Below are positions 8,867 through 17,900 of a DNA stretch of 64,000 nucleotides, piece by piece (position 1 is the stretch's first letter; the number at the start of each line of letters is the position of its first letter). Source of the DNA: Blastopirellula sediminis (GTDB lineage: Bacteria > Planctomycetota > Planctomycetia > Pirellulales > Pirellulaceae); the NCBI RefSeq assembly GCF_020966755.1, contig NZ_JAJKFT010000010.1, positions 3,564,284 to 3,628,283 on the forward strand. The letters run 5' to 3'. Below the pieces are notes generated by a model, which did no database searches, was not told where the DNA came from, and saw only the letters and a program-made list of their open reading frames with translations. A program made the position numbers and the translations under genes.

Positions 8867-9694
8867 CTATTGGTTTTGAGAGACAGCTTCGCGAACCGCG
8901 AGAACCTGCCGGAGGAGTTTTTCCGCCTCATCGAGCGGAACCATGTTCGGGCCGTCGCTGGGGGATTTGTCAGGATCAGGATGAGTTTCAAAAAAGAGGC
9001 CGTCGATGCCGACCGCTGCGGCGGCTCGGGCCATGGGAGGAACCATCGCTCGATTGCCGCCGGTCGCTGCGCCCAGACCGCCAGGTTCCTGAACGCTGTG
9101 GGTCGCGTCGTAAATCACCGGAACGCCGAGGGCCGACATTTCGAGGAGAGCCCGCATGTCGTTGACCAACCGGCCGTAACCGAAGAAGGTTCCCCGCTCG
9201 GTCAGCATGACGTTCGGGTTACCCGCTTCTTTCAGCTTGGAGACGACGTGCCGCATGTCCCAGGGGGCCATGAACTGCCCTTTTTTTACGTTAACCGCTT
9301 TGCCGGTGTTCGCCGCGGCCAGCAGTAGATCGGTCTGGCGAGCGAGAAACGCGGGGATCTGCAACAGATCGCAGACCTCAGCGACTTTCGCCGCTTGATG
9401 CGTCTCGTGGATGTCGGTGGTCGTCGGGACGTCAAAACGGCGGCGAACTTCGTCGAGAACGCGCAGTCCCTCGTCGATGCCGAGGCCGCGGAAGGCGCTG
9501 CCGCTGGTCCGATTCGCCTTGTCGAATGATCCCTTGAAGACCAACTGGATCGGCAGACGCGAGGCGAACTCGCTCAAACGCTCTGCGATCGACAGGGTAA
9601 GGTCGAGGTTCTCGATCACGCAAGGTCCGGCGACCACCAGCAAAGGTTGACCGTCGCCGCACGTAAGATTGTTGATTTTGGCCGTTCCGCCCAC
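8867..9694 (-). CDS. kdsA: 3-deoxy-D-manno-octulosonate 8-phosphate synthase
   Basis: A 275-residue KDO-8-phosphate synthase condensing phosphoenolpyruvate with arabinose-5-phosphate, the first committed step of KDO for lipopolysaccharide. Motifs include [78 protein letters not shown] and [18 protein letters not shown]. The GTG start at 9694 has GGAG six bases upstream. Presence of kdsA supports an LPS-type outer membrane. The large lipoprotein gene follows closely on the same strand. Confidence 0.96.
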   Translation of the reverse strand: MGGTAKINNLTCGDGQPLLVVAGPCVIENLDLTLSIAERLSEFASRLPIQLVFKGSFDKANRTSGSAFRGLGIDEGLRVLDEVRRRFDVPTTTDIHETHQAAKVAEVCDLLQIPAFLARQTDLLLAAANTGKAVNVKKGQFMAPWDMRHVVSKLKEAGNPNVMLTERGTFFGYGRLVNDMRALLEMSALGVPVIYDATHSVQEPGGLGAATGGNRAMVPPMARAAAAVGIDGLFFETHPDPDKSPSDGPNMVPLDEAEKLLRQVLAVREAVSQNQ

Positions 9695-9763
9695 GCTCGC
9701 TCCTTCGGGGTTTGTTTCAGTTTGATTCTACTTGGAACGCTTGACCAGGGCCGCGCGAGAACT

Positions 9764-10711
9764 TCATAAAACCGCGCCATCCTCCGCTAATTGGCGGTGA
9801 TTTTCGGCAAATTCTCGTGGAACCAGGCAGCGAAAACGAGCCGGCGCGACCTCGATCTCGACCGGCAGCGGGCCGCCGGGATCGCCGTCGGTTTGAAAGC
9901 GAACGTCAACCGAGTCGCTGGTGATCTGGATTCGTCGACAGCGGCGATAGGTTACATCGCGGCGAGCGTCCAATCCGCCGCGAATGATGGAGTAAAGATA
10001 ACCGATTCCGGGCGCCAGGCCTCCCTGCGGCAAGATGCAAAGATCGAGCAGTCCGTCCCAGGGAACCGCTTGCGGGGCGAAGCTCATGCCCCATGCGTAG
10101 CGCGGCACGTTGACGACAAAGGCCCATTTGCCGGCGAGTTGCTCAATCTCGCCTGATTCGTTCTCCAATTCCAACTGCAAGTTGGGAAATGGATAGCTCC
10201 AGGTCGTCTGCAAAATCGGGCCGAAATAGGCCGATTGCGTCATGTGACCCTTGCGATGCGCGGCAACTTGGTGGACCACTTCGGCGTCATACCCGATCCC
10301 CGCCATCAGCAGAAAAATACGGCCATTGGCGGTCGCGGCGTCCATCGGACAGATCATCGCACGCGACAGAAACTCGACGAACGCCTCGGTCGAATTGTTG
10401 ATCCCGAGGTATTTTCCGTAAACGTTTTCAGTGCCGGTTGGAAAGATCGCCAGCGGAACTTCCGCCCCGATTCGTGCGACCGCCGCTGCGGCTGTTCCAT
10501 CTCCCCCAGCCGAAATCACCAATTGCACTGACGGATCGACCATCGTTTCCAGGTCGGTCAGCTTCGTGGCGGAGATCACTTCATGTCCGAGCCGGCGAAG
10601 ACGGGCTTCCAGTCGATCGATCTTGTCGTGTCGATGGAGCGGGCCGGCAATCGGATTGTAGAAGAGGACGATCTTCCCCGGCTCGCTGGCTGGAAATGGC
10701 TGGAAGTTCAC
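9764..10711 (-). CDS. Diacylglycerol kinase catalytic-domain (YegS/LCB5-like) lipid kinase
   Basis: A 315-residue protein with the DAGK catalytic fold. The N-terminal segment KIVLFYNPIAGP is followed by the ATP-site motif VISAGGDGTAAAAVARI and LAIFPTGTENVYGKYLG, as in YegS and bacterial DgkB. FLLMAGIGYDAEVV and the C-terminal WDGLLDLCILPQGG plus RFQTDGDPGG are typical of the second domain. These enzymes phosphorylate diacylglycerol, sphingosine or related lipids at the inner membrane face. The GTG start at 10711 has no good ribosome site. Substrate cannot be read from the sequence. Confidence 0.88.
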   Translation of the reverse strand: MNFQPFPASEPGKIVLFYNPIAGPLHRHDKIDRLEARLRRLGHEVISATKLTDLETMVDPSVQLVISAGGDGTAAAAVARIGAEVPLAIFPTGTENVYGKYLGINNSTEAFVEFLSRAMICPMDAATANGRIFLLMAGIGYDAEVVHQVAAHRKGHMTQSAYFGPILQTTWSYPFPNLQLELENESGEIEQLAGKWAFVVNVPRYAWGMSFAPQAVPWDGLLDLCILPQGGLAPGIGYLYSIIRGGLDARRDVTYRRCRRIQITSDSVDVRFQTDGDPGGPLPVEIEVAPARFRCLVPREFAENHRQLAEDGAVL

Positions 10712-10856
10712 GGAGCTTACTGCGGGAGAGAGGCTGGAAACAAAGATGCTCCATCGTATCGATTGGCCAGGATAGAGACAGGCGAATTTCGTGGAGGTTT
10801 GCTGTTTCAGATTGAGACTTCCGGCCCGGCCATTTTGGGTGGCTGATCGCGGATTC

Positions 10857-11414
10857 TCATTTTTAAACAGTTATTCATCTGTGTAACTTGTTTAGTAGAA
10901 AAGTGTTGCAGATTTCGTTGCCTCAACATGGTTATGCAGGAAGTGCTAAAATCCACCGTTTTGGGTGGAGTGTTTGATTCGCATGTAGCAACATCCAACG
11001 ATCTATTTCGCGTCTCAGATTGAGAATGTTGATTTTGCGTTTCTGGAAAAATTTTAAGTGCTGTATTTCATTGTGGTTGCGCAATTTTATGGGGCTCCTT
11101 TGTTGGGTTTGGTCCGGCGGTTGCTTCTAGGGTCGATCGCCATCTCCTCGGAGGAGGTGGCAAGCTGGCCCGTGGGGCCGCTGTCGTTCTGCACTGGGTG
11201 GTTTGCCTTGCCCCTGACGATCCAGTGTGCTGACACGTGTTGGCGCGGCAGTTGGCCCCAGTTTTTATTTCTTGGCCAAATTGCCGGGGCTCTTCTCGGC
11301 GAAAAAGAAGTTTTTCTGCCCCGCGAACCTTTCTTGGCACGAAAAATTCTTCTAATAGGCATCCCCCCTTCACGAATCGTGCCGGTTGTGGCACTATAAG
11401 TCGTTTCCGGCATT
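10857..11414. other. Gene-poor region before tRNA-Thr
   Basis: About 560 bases with no convincing gene. The left part is AT-richer than the surroundings. Short inverted repeats are present: CCACC/GGGTGG around 10953-10968 and an almost perfect palindrome at 11139-11161. The word CAGATTGAGA occurs both near 10808 and near 11016. Short open frames here lack ribosome sites and family signatures. A TATAAG sequence at 11395-11400 lies 15 bases before the tRNA and may be its -10 element, but no good -35 is seen. Confidence 0.5.
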
Positions 11415-11487
11415 GCCCGCGTAGCTCAATTGGCAGAGCACAGCATTCGTAATGCTGAGGTTGTGGGTTCGACTCCCACCGCTGGCT
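11415..11487 (+). tRNA. tRNA-Thr (anticodon CGT)
   Basis: A complete 73-base cloverleaf. The acceptor strands are GCCCGCG and CGCTGGC. The D stem is GCTC/GAGC, the anticodon stem is CAGCA/TGCTG with loop TTCGTAA, and the T stem is GTGGG/CCCAC with loop TTCGACT. The anticodon CGT reads ACG, giving threonine. One acceptor pair is a C-U mismatch at positions 4 and 69. The discriminator is U and the 3' CCA is not encoded, so it must be added by nucleotidyltransferase. Confidence 0.93.
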
Positions 11488-11692
11488 CTTTTGTGATCAC
11501 ACGCTCCGCTAGACACTCGCCTAGAAAATGACGAGGGCGCCGAGAGCATGGCGAGGGCTTCCCCCTCGAAGCGACGCTTCTACGCCGTTCGCCATGTAAT
11601 TGCCCGCGATCTTGCGGGGATCTTCGGCTGCCACGTCGCTCGTCTGGGATGACGATGCGTCTGACCGCCACTTGATTTGGGAGAATCGACGG

Positions 11693-13021
11693 ATGGTTCA
11701 AGGTTTGGATTTTGATTTGAAGCATGTCGTTTTGTCGAACACGACATTCGGCCCCGAAGAAATTCGTCAGATCATCCGCCTCCTTTCCAAAGACTACGCC
11801 AGCTTCGCCGTTCTGCGCGACAGCGTCGCCGAACTGGAAGCGAGTCAGCCCGAGCGTTCGCCGGCGACCAATGTTCGCCTTGGCGTTTGCATGTACGTCT
11901 TGGGACGCAACAATCGCGCGATCGAAGTTCTGTCGAACGCTGACGGCGGCGCCCTCGCCCACTTCTACTTGGGCAAAGCCAACTACGCCCTGAATCGCTT
12001 CGACAAGGCGATCGAAGGTTATCAAGCCGCTCAAACCGCCGGCTACAATCGCGATGAATGCCAGTTGGCGATCGTCGAAGCCCTTCGCGCTGCGGGCCGC
12101 AGCGACACGGCGATGAAGCAGCTGGACGACCTGTTCGGCCCAGTCGAGCAAACCGCCGATTACCTGTATCAGCGTGGCGCCACGGTCGCCGCTCTCGGCG
12201 GTAATCCCGCCGAAGTGGTCGCCCTGTACGAACGTGCCGTCGAATCGGACTCGACCCACGCCGGCGCGTTGTTCGGTTTGGCGCTCGAAAACGATCGCCG
12301 CGGCAACGATGAGGAAGCGCTCGGCTACTATCAGAAGGCGGCCTCTTGCTTCCCGACGCATGTCGGTACGCTGCTCAACTTGGGCATCCTGCTCGAAGAT
12401 CGCGGCGAGTTCGACAAGGCTGCTCACTGCTACTCGCGAATTCTGGACGCTTATCCGAATGAGCCCCGCGCTCGCATGTTCCTCAAAGACGCCCAGGCGT
12501 CGAGCGACATGTTCTACGACGAAGAAGCCCAGAAGAAGCGCGATCGCATCGCTCAGGTTCTCAGCATTCCGGTCACCGACTTCGAATTGTCGGTCCGCAG
12601 CCGCAACTGCTTGCAGAAGATGGGGATTCAGACGCTTGGCGATCTGACCCGCTGCACCGAGCAGGAGCTCCTTTCGAGCAAGAACTTCGGCGAAACCTCG
12701 TTGATCGAGATTCGCGAGATGTTGCACTCGAAGGGCTTGGAGCTGGGACAGTTCTCGTCCGACAAGGGAACGCCCGAACCGACCATCGAAGTCGCTGGTC
12801 TGTCGCCGGACGAACAGGCGTTGCTCGATCGTCCGATCTCGGAACTCAACCTGTCGGTTCGTGCTCGCAAGTGCATGGTCCGCTTGGGCATTTCGACCAT
12901 CGGCGAATTGGTCCGTCGCACCGGCGACGAACTGCTGGAGTGCAAGAACTTCGGCGTGACCAGTCTCAACGAAGTCCGCGAAAAGTTGACCGCCAACAAC
13001 TTGAAGCTTCGCGGCGACTAG
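11693..13021 (+). CDS. TPR protein with two tandem RNA polymerase alpha-CTD modules
   Basis: A 442-residue protein; the ATG at 11693 has GGGAG nine bases upstream and fits better than an earlier in-frame start at 11600. Residues about 60-285 are TPR helices. Two alpha-CTD (helix-hairpin-helix) modules follow. Module 1 (about 305-370) has FELSVRSRNCLQKMGI, the TLGDL turn and KNFGETSLIEIRE. Module 2 (about 378-442) has LNLSVRARKCMVRLGI and KNFGVTSLNEVRE. In rpoA this domain binds UP-element DNA and activators: the Arg of SVR and the Gly-x-x-Ser segment are kept, but the Lys before the Ser is Thr in both. This is not RpoA itself, since the assembly domain is missing. A role as transcription adaptor is inference. 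Confidence 0.8.
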   Translation: MVQGLDFDLKHVVLSNTTFGPEEIRQIIRLLSKDYASFAVLRDSVAELEASQPERSPATNVRLGVCMYVLGRNNRAIEVLSNADGGALAHFYLGKANYALNRFDKAIEGYQAAQTAGYNRDECQLAIVEALRAAGRSDTAMKQLDDLFGPVEQTADYLYQRGATVAALGGNPAEVVALYERAVESDSTHAGALFGLALENDRRGNDEEALGYYQKAASCFPTHVGTLLNLGILLEDRGEFDKAAHCYSRILDAYPNEPRARMFLKDAQASSDMFYDEEAQKKRDRIAQVLSIPVTDFELSVRSRNCLQKMGIQTLGDLTRCTEQELLSSKNFGETSLIEIREMLHSKGLELGQFSSDKGTPEPTIEVAGLSPDEQALLDRPISELNLSVRARKCMVRLGISTIGELVRRTGDELLECKNFGVTSLNEVREKLTANNLKLRGD

Positions 13022-13055
13022 TGGCTCTTGGTACGCATCCTTCGCAAATCCTTCG

Positions 13056-13201
13056 TAGCCCGAAGCGCATGTGAAGGAGACGCCGTCTCCATGAAATGAC
13101 GAATGTCGAAACCAGAATGACGAAATAAAGAGGGTTCGTCATTCGAGCTTCGTCATTCGTCATTTTGCTATCCGCATTTCCCTCGCTTGCGCTTCGGGCT
13201 A
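13056..13201. repeat. Two-level inverted repeat element
   Basis: Outer arms TAGCCCGAAGCGCA (13056-13069) and TGCGCTTCGGGCTA (13188-13201) are perfect reverse complements. The right arm continues the CCGCATTTCCCTCGCTTGCG sequence of the family also seen at 1834-1866 and 45876-45906. Inside, 13095-13124 and 13135-13164 form a 30-base inverted pair with four mismatches, built on AATGACGAATG units. A 13-base fragment of the inner unit recurs at 52298-52310. The element fills most of the gap between two plus-strand genes. Confidence 0.75.
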
Positions 13202-13234
13202 TTCATGAAGCGCGTCGAAGAGAAGTAACAGCCG

Positions 13235-14362
13235 GTGACATCGACGATTGAGCGACCGTTTCGCTACGAAAAGCTACAGCAGAGCGGCAAGGCCCGACGC
13301 GGCGTGTTTCATACGCCGCATGGCCCTGTGCAGACGCCTGCTTTTATGCCGGTCGGAACGCAAGGGACCGTCAAGGGGCTTGAGATCGGTCTGGTTCGCG
13401 AAACCGGCGCCGAGATGATCCTGGGGAACACCTATCATCTCTCGCTCCGCCCTGGCGAGCAGATTGTCCGTGAACTCGGCGGTCTGCACGAATTCTCGGG
13501 CTGGAAAGGCCCGATTCTGACCGACAGCGGCGGTTTCCAGATTTTCAGCCTGGCCCAGATGGCGAAGATCACGGAAGAAGGCGCCGTTTTCCGCTCGCAT
13601 ATCGACGGCTCGAAGATCTCGCTCTCGCCGGAACGCTCGATTGAGATCCAGGAGGCCCTGGGAAGTGACGTGGCGATGGTTCTTGACCATGTCGTCTCGC
13701 TGCCCAACGAGGCCAAGGTGATCCGCGAGGCGTGTGATCGCTCGATTCGCTGGGCGGCCCGTTGTCAGCAAGCGGCGACCAGGGCCGATCAGGCGCAATT
13801 TGCGATCGTTCAGGGAGGATTGGACGAAAATCTTCGGGTTTATTGTGCTGAGGAATTGGGGGAGTTGGAGTTTCCTGGCTATGCGATCGGCGGGCTCAGC
13901 GTTGGCGAGCCTCCGCCGGAGATGTATCGCATTCTGGACGCGACCTGCCCTGTTCTGCCGGCGGACCGTCCCCGTTATCTAATGGGGGTGGGGCGCCCGG
14001 AAGACTTGCTGGAAGGGATTCGTCGCGGGGTCGATCTGTTCGACTGCGTGATGCCGACTCGGAATGGCCGCAATGCGCTGGCGTTTACCGACGAAGGTAC
14101 TTTGCGGCTACGTAACGCGAAGTATCAGACCGATAGGCGTCCGATCTCGCCGACCTCGCCTGAGCGGGTTCGTCAACATAGCCGGGGCTATATCCGGCAT
14201 TTGTTCATGGCGAAAGAGATGCTCGGACCCATTTTGCTGACGCTCCAGAACCTGGCGTATTACCAGCAACTGATGGCCGGAGCTCGGCAGGCGATTGAGG
14301 AAGATCGCTTCGAGGCTTTTTATGAGCAGAAGATGAACGGTTGGCGAAACGGCGATGAATGA
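13235..14362 (+). CDS. tgt: tRNA-guanine transglycosylase, zinc ligands missing
   Basis: A 375-residue queuine/preQ1 tRNA-ribosyltransferase, exchanging guanine-34 in GUN anticodon tRNAs. It starts at GTG 13235. Signatures: [28 protein letters not shown], the [10 protein letters not shown] active-site loop, [38 protein letters not shown], and [18 protein letters not shown] with the nucleophile Asp. Unusually, the C-terminal zinc site that normally reads C-x-C-x2-C before SRAYLRHL is [10 protein letters not shown] here, with no Cys, although [10 protein letters not shown] keeps the His. The yajC and secDF genes follow, the classical neighbourhood. Confidence 0.93.
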   Translation: MTSTIERPFRYEKLQQSGKARRGVFHTPHGPVQTPAFMPVGTQGTVKGLEIGLVRETGAEMILGNTYHLSLRPGEQIVRELGGLHEFSGWKGPILTDSGGFQIFSLAQMAKITEEGAVFRSHIDGSKISLSPERSIEIQEALGSDVAMVLDHVVSLPNEAKVIREACDRSIRWAARCQQAATRADQAQFAIVQGGLDENLRVYCAEELGELEFPGYAIGGLSVGEPPPEMYRILDATCPVLPADRPRYLMGVGRPEDLLEGIRRGVDLFDCVMPTRNGRNALAFTDEGTLRLRNAKYQTDRRPISPTSPERVRQHSRGYIRHLFMAKEMLGPILLTLQNLAYYQQLMAGARQAIEEDRFEAFYEQKMNGWRNGDE

Positions 14363-14545
14363 GTCGTTACGCCCCCGCCTGGCGGCATTGCTGCTATTGC
14401 CGTCATTTTTGTGAAGTCTTATTATGTTGAGTTTCACGTCCTTAATCGGGCCTTGCCTTGAGGCTGTCGAACTTTCTACGGAAAGCGCGACGCCGCCCCT
14501 TCCCGCAGCTGGGGAGTGGGGAAACCACGGGAAAGTGACGACGCT

Positions 14546-14932
14546 GTGGATTTGACGACTACTTACTTCGCTCTGTTCGCCCAGGCCCAACAAGGCCAAG
14601 GGGGGATCGTCGATACGTTGTTGTGGTTGATTCCGCCGGCGCTATTGTTGATCGGTTTCTTTCTCTTGATGCGTCCTGAACAGAAGAAACGCAAAGAGAT
14701 GGAGGACCTGATCTCCAACTTGAAAAAGAACGATCGCGTCGAAACGATCGGCGGCATCGTGGCGACCGTGGTGAGCGTGAAAAAAGACCAAGGCGAAGTG
14801 GTTGTCCGAATTGACGAAAAGACCAACGCCGAGATGCGATTGAAGATGCGCGCCATCGCGCGTGTGCTGGACAAAGAAAATAACGGCAAAAGCGATCAGC
14901 GAAACGAAGAAAAAGCTTCGGCTGAATCATAA
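14546..14932 (+). CDS. yajC: Sec translocon accessory protein YajC
   Basis: A 128-residue single-span inner membrane protein. After a short N-terminus there is one hydrophobic helix (WLIPPALLLIGFFLLM), followed at once by the family hallmark RPEQKKRKEMEDLISNLKKNDRVETIGGIVATV. The charged tail is cytoplasmic. YajC associates with SecDF and YidC. I prefer GTG 14546, with GGGAAAG upstream; another in-frame GTG at 14516 would add ten residues. The gene sits between tgt and secDF, 49 bases before the fused secDF start, consistent with one operon. Confidence 0.93.
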   Translation: MDLTTTYFALFAQAQQGQGGIVDTLLWLIPPALLLIGFFLLMRPEQKKRKEMEDLISNLKKNDRVETIGGIVATVVSVKKDQGEVVVRIDEKTNAEMRLKMRAIARVLDKENNGKSDQRNEEKASAES

Positions 14933-14981
14933 AACACGACAGCGGCGGCAATTCGGCCCCCGTGCGATACTGGAGTTATCG

Positions 14982-17900
14982 ATGATGCGTAAATACGTGG
15001 CAATGACGCTCGCGTTAGTCTTGACGGCTGCGGCCATGGCCTGGGGCCCGGCAGTCAATTCGGATAGCTGGCTGGGGAGTCTCTCGTTGATCGCCGGAAC
15101 GGCGGCGCAGGAAGAAGCTTTGACTGCTCCTGGCGCGCCTGCGGTGGAGGTCAAAGTGAGCGAAGCTCCCGCCGCTGTGAGCAGTTCTGACGGCTCGCCC
15201 CTTTTGAATCTAGTGATCGCACTGGCGATCCTGGGCGTGCCGATCGCCGCGGGCATCTTGTTGGCCAACGGACTACGCATGCCGGCCTATGGTTGGCGAT
15301 TGGCGTTGATCTTCGTCACGCTGACCGTCGCGACGACCGCCGTGATTCGGGGCTGGCCGCCGAAGTTCGGCATCGACCTCCAGGGGGGCGTGATCCTGAT
15401 CTACGAAATCGACGAAGACGAAACGAAGATCTATCTCGCCGAACAGAAGACGAATGATCAGGCTCAGGACGGCGCGAAGAAGCCCGCCGCTTCGGCAGAT
15501 CAGGAAGGCTCGCTCGCCTACAACATGAACGAGTTGATCGCGAACCTGAAGAATCGCGTCAACCCGTCAGGCGTCCGCGAAGTTGTGATTCGCGCCTACG
15601 GCAGCAAGCAAGTCGAAGTCATCATTCCGAACGCCGAGTCGGCCGACCTGGCGGTGATCAAAGATAAGATCACGACCGCCGGTATGCTGGAGTTCATGAT
15701 CGTGGCGAACGTCAACGACCATGAATCGCTCTTGAATCGGGCTCGTGAACCGAAGCAACGCGGCGAACGTTACGTCGTCAACTCGACCGGTCGCGCCGAA
15801 GGAAAGTGGGTCGGCATTCGCAAGGACGAAGATGGCGCCTACCAGTGGAACGGCTTCGGCGCGTTCAACGCCGCCCTCGACGGAAGTCCGGTGCAGACCT
15901 CGGAAGGCTTTCTGGTTCGCGGGGGACAGGGAACTGGACAGCCGCTGCAAGTTTTGATGAAGATGGAACCGAAGCCGCTGACCGGCGGTTACCTGACGGC
16001 CGCTCGTCGCACCTACGACACCAACAGCGGCGGCCTGGCGGTTGAGTTCAACATGAACAGCGCCGGCGCCTCATTGATGACGAAGCTGACCCGCGACAAC
16101 CTGCCGGATGGCAATCGCGAACGTCAGCTCGGCATCGTGATGGATGATTACATCGTTTCGGCCCCGGCCGTTCGCGGCGTGATCGGCGATCGCGGCATTA
16201 TTACCGGCCGCTTCACCGAAGCCGATATCGAAAAGCTGACCGGCGTTCTGCAAGCTGGTAAATTGCCGGTCGTGCTCCGCAAAGAGCCGATCAGCGAACA
16301 GACGATCAGCGCGACCCTGGGCGACGACACTATTCGCAAGGGGAAATGGGCGATTGGCATCAGCTTGACGCTGGTTCTCGCCTTCATGGCTATCTACTAC
16401 CACGTCGCCGGTTTGGTGGCGTGCGTCGCAGTGCTCATGAACCTGGTGCTGATTCTGGCGGCGATGATTTTGTTCAACGCCGACTTGACGCTGCCGGGCA
16501 TCGCTGGTTTGGTGCTGACCGTCGGTATGTCGGTCGACGCCAACGTGCTGATCTACGAACGTATCCGCGAAGAACTGAACCACGGAGCTTCGCTTCGCAT
16601 GGCGCTGGTCAACGGTTTCAGCAAAGCGACGACCACGATCGTCGACGCGAACTTGACGACGTTGATTACGGCCTTGGTTCTCTATCGCATCGGTACCGAT
16701 CAGGTTCGCGGCTTCGCCGTGACGTTGGTTCTCGGTATCGCGATGAGTATGTTTACGGCGATCTTCTGCTCGCGAGTCTTCTTTGACATCGCGGAACGCA
16801 AGAAGTGGTTGACGACGTTGACGATGATGCCGACCGCCAGCGGAGCGAAGTTCGACTTCCTCGGCAAGCGTCGGATGGCGATCGGCATTTCGCTGATCTT
16901 GATCGTCGTCGGCATCTTTGCGGTCGGCGCCCGCGGCAAGTCGATCTTCGATATCGATTTCAACGGCGGTTCGTCGGTTCAGGTTTACCTGAAAGAAGCG
17001 ATGCCGATCGCGAAGGTCCGTGCAATGGTCAGCGAAAAGCTGCCGGACGTCTCGATCAGCGCCGTGACGCTGGAAGGAAAAGAAAACCAGATCTACAAGA
17101 TCGACACCTCGCTGACCGGACTCGGCAAACTTGGTTCGCTCAAGATTACCGATCGCGCCGGCAAGTCGGCGACGGTCGATCTGAGCAACGCCGATTCGTT
17201 GCGTGAAATCGCGACAGCGATCAGCGACGCCGGCACGCAGGTGTCGGCTGAGTTGACCGAAGATCGCGGCGGCATTTTGATTCGCGACACGTCCAACGCG
17301 ACCAGCGGTACGATGTCGATCGAAAGCGCCGGCGAACTGGATACGGCGGCACGGCTGAATCTGGAGTTCGCCATCGATGGACCTCGGTACTCGACCGGCG
17401 ACATTCCGGAAGGGGTCGAAGTGGTTCAGGTCGAACTGGAAAAGATCTTCCGCACCGAAAGCGGCGAAAGCCTGCTGGTGATGCATAACGTCTCGGTCAG
17501 CGAAGTTGGCGCTATCGGCGCCGAATCGACGGAACCGGCCAAGACGGCGCCTCCGGAAACGACCAGCGACGCGGCTCCCGAAAAGCCGGCTGTCGACGCT
17601 CAGTCGAGCAATCGCATCCGTCGCAGCGATTTGCCGGCGGATGGAATGCTGGCCCTGGCTCAAGACGGCGAAGGCGAAAAGCCTGCTCCGGCGGAAGAAG
17701 CTCCGGCCGAACCCGCCAAGGAAGAGCCGAAGACGGAAACCCCGGCCGAACCGGCTAAGGAAGAACCGAAAGCGGAAACTCCGGCGGAGCCTGCCAAGGA
17801 AGAGCCGAAGACCGACGCTCCGGCGCCGATGACCGAAGCTCCCGCCGCCGAAATGCCGACGGAAGAACAGGATCCGCTGGAAGAGCCGCTGATCGACGGC

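Noticed and set aside
10807..10998. A 63-codon minus-strand frame in the AT-rich gap
   Set aside because: No ribosome site, no hydrophobic or domain pattern, and it spans an inverted repeat.
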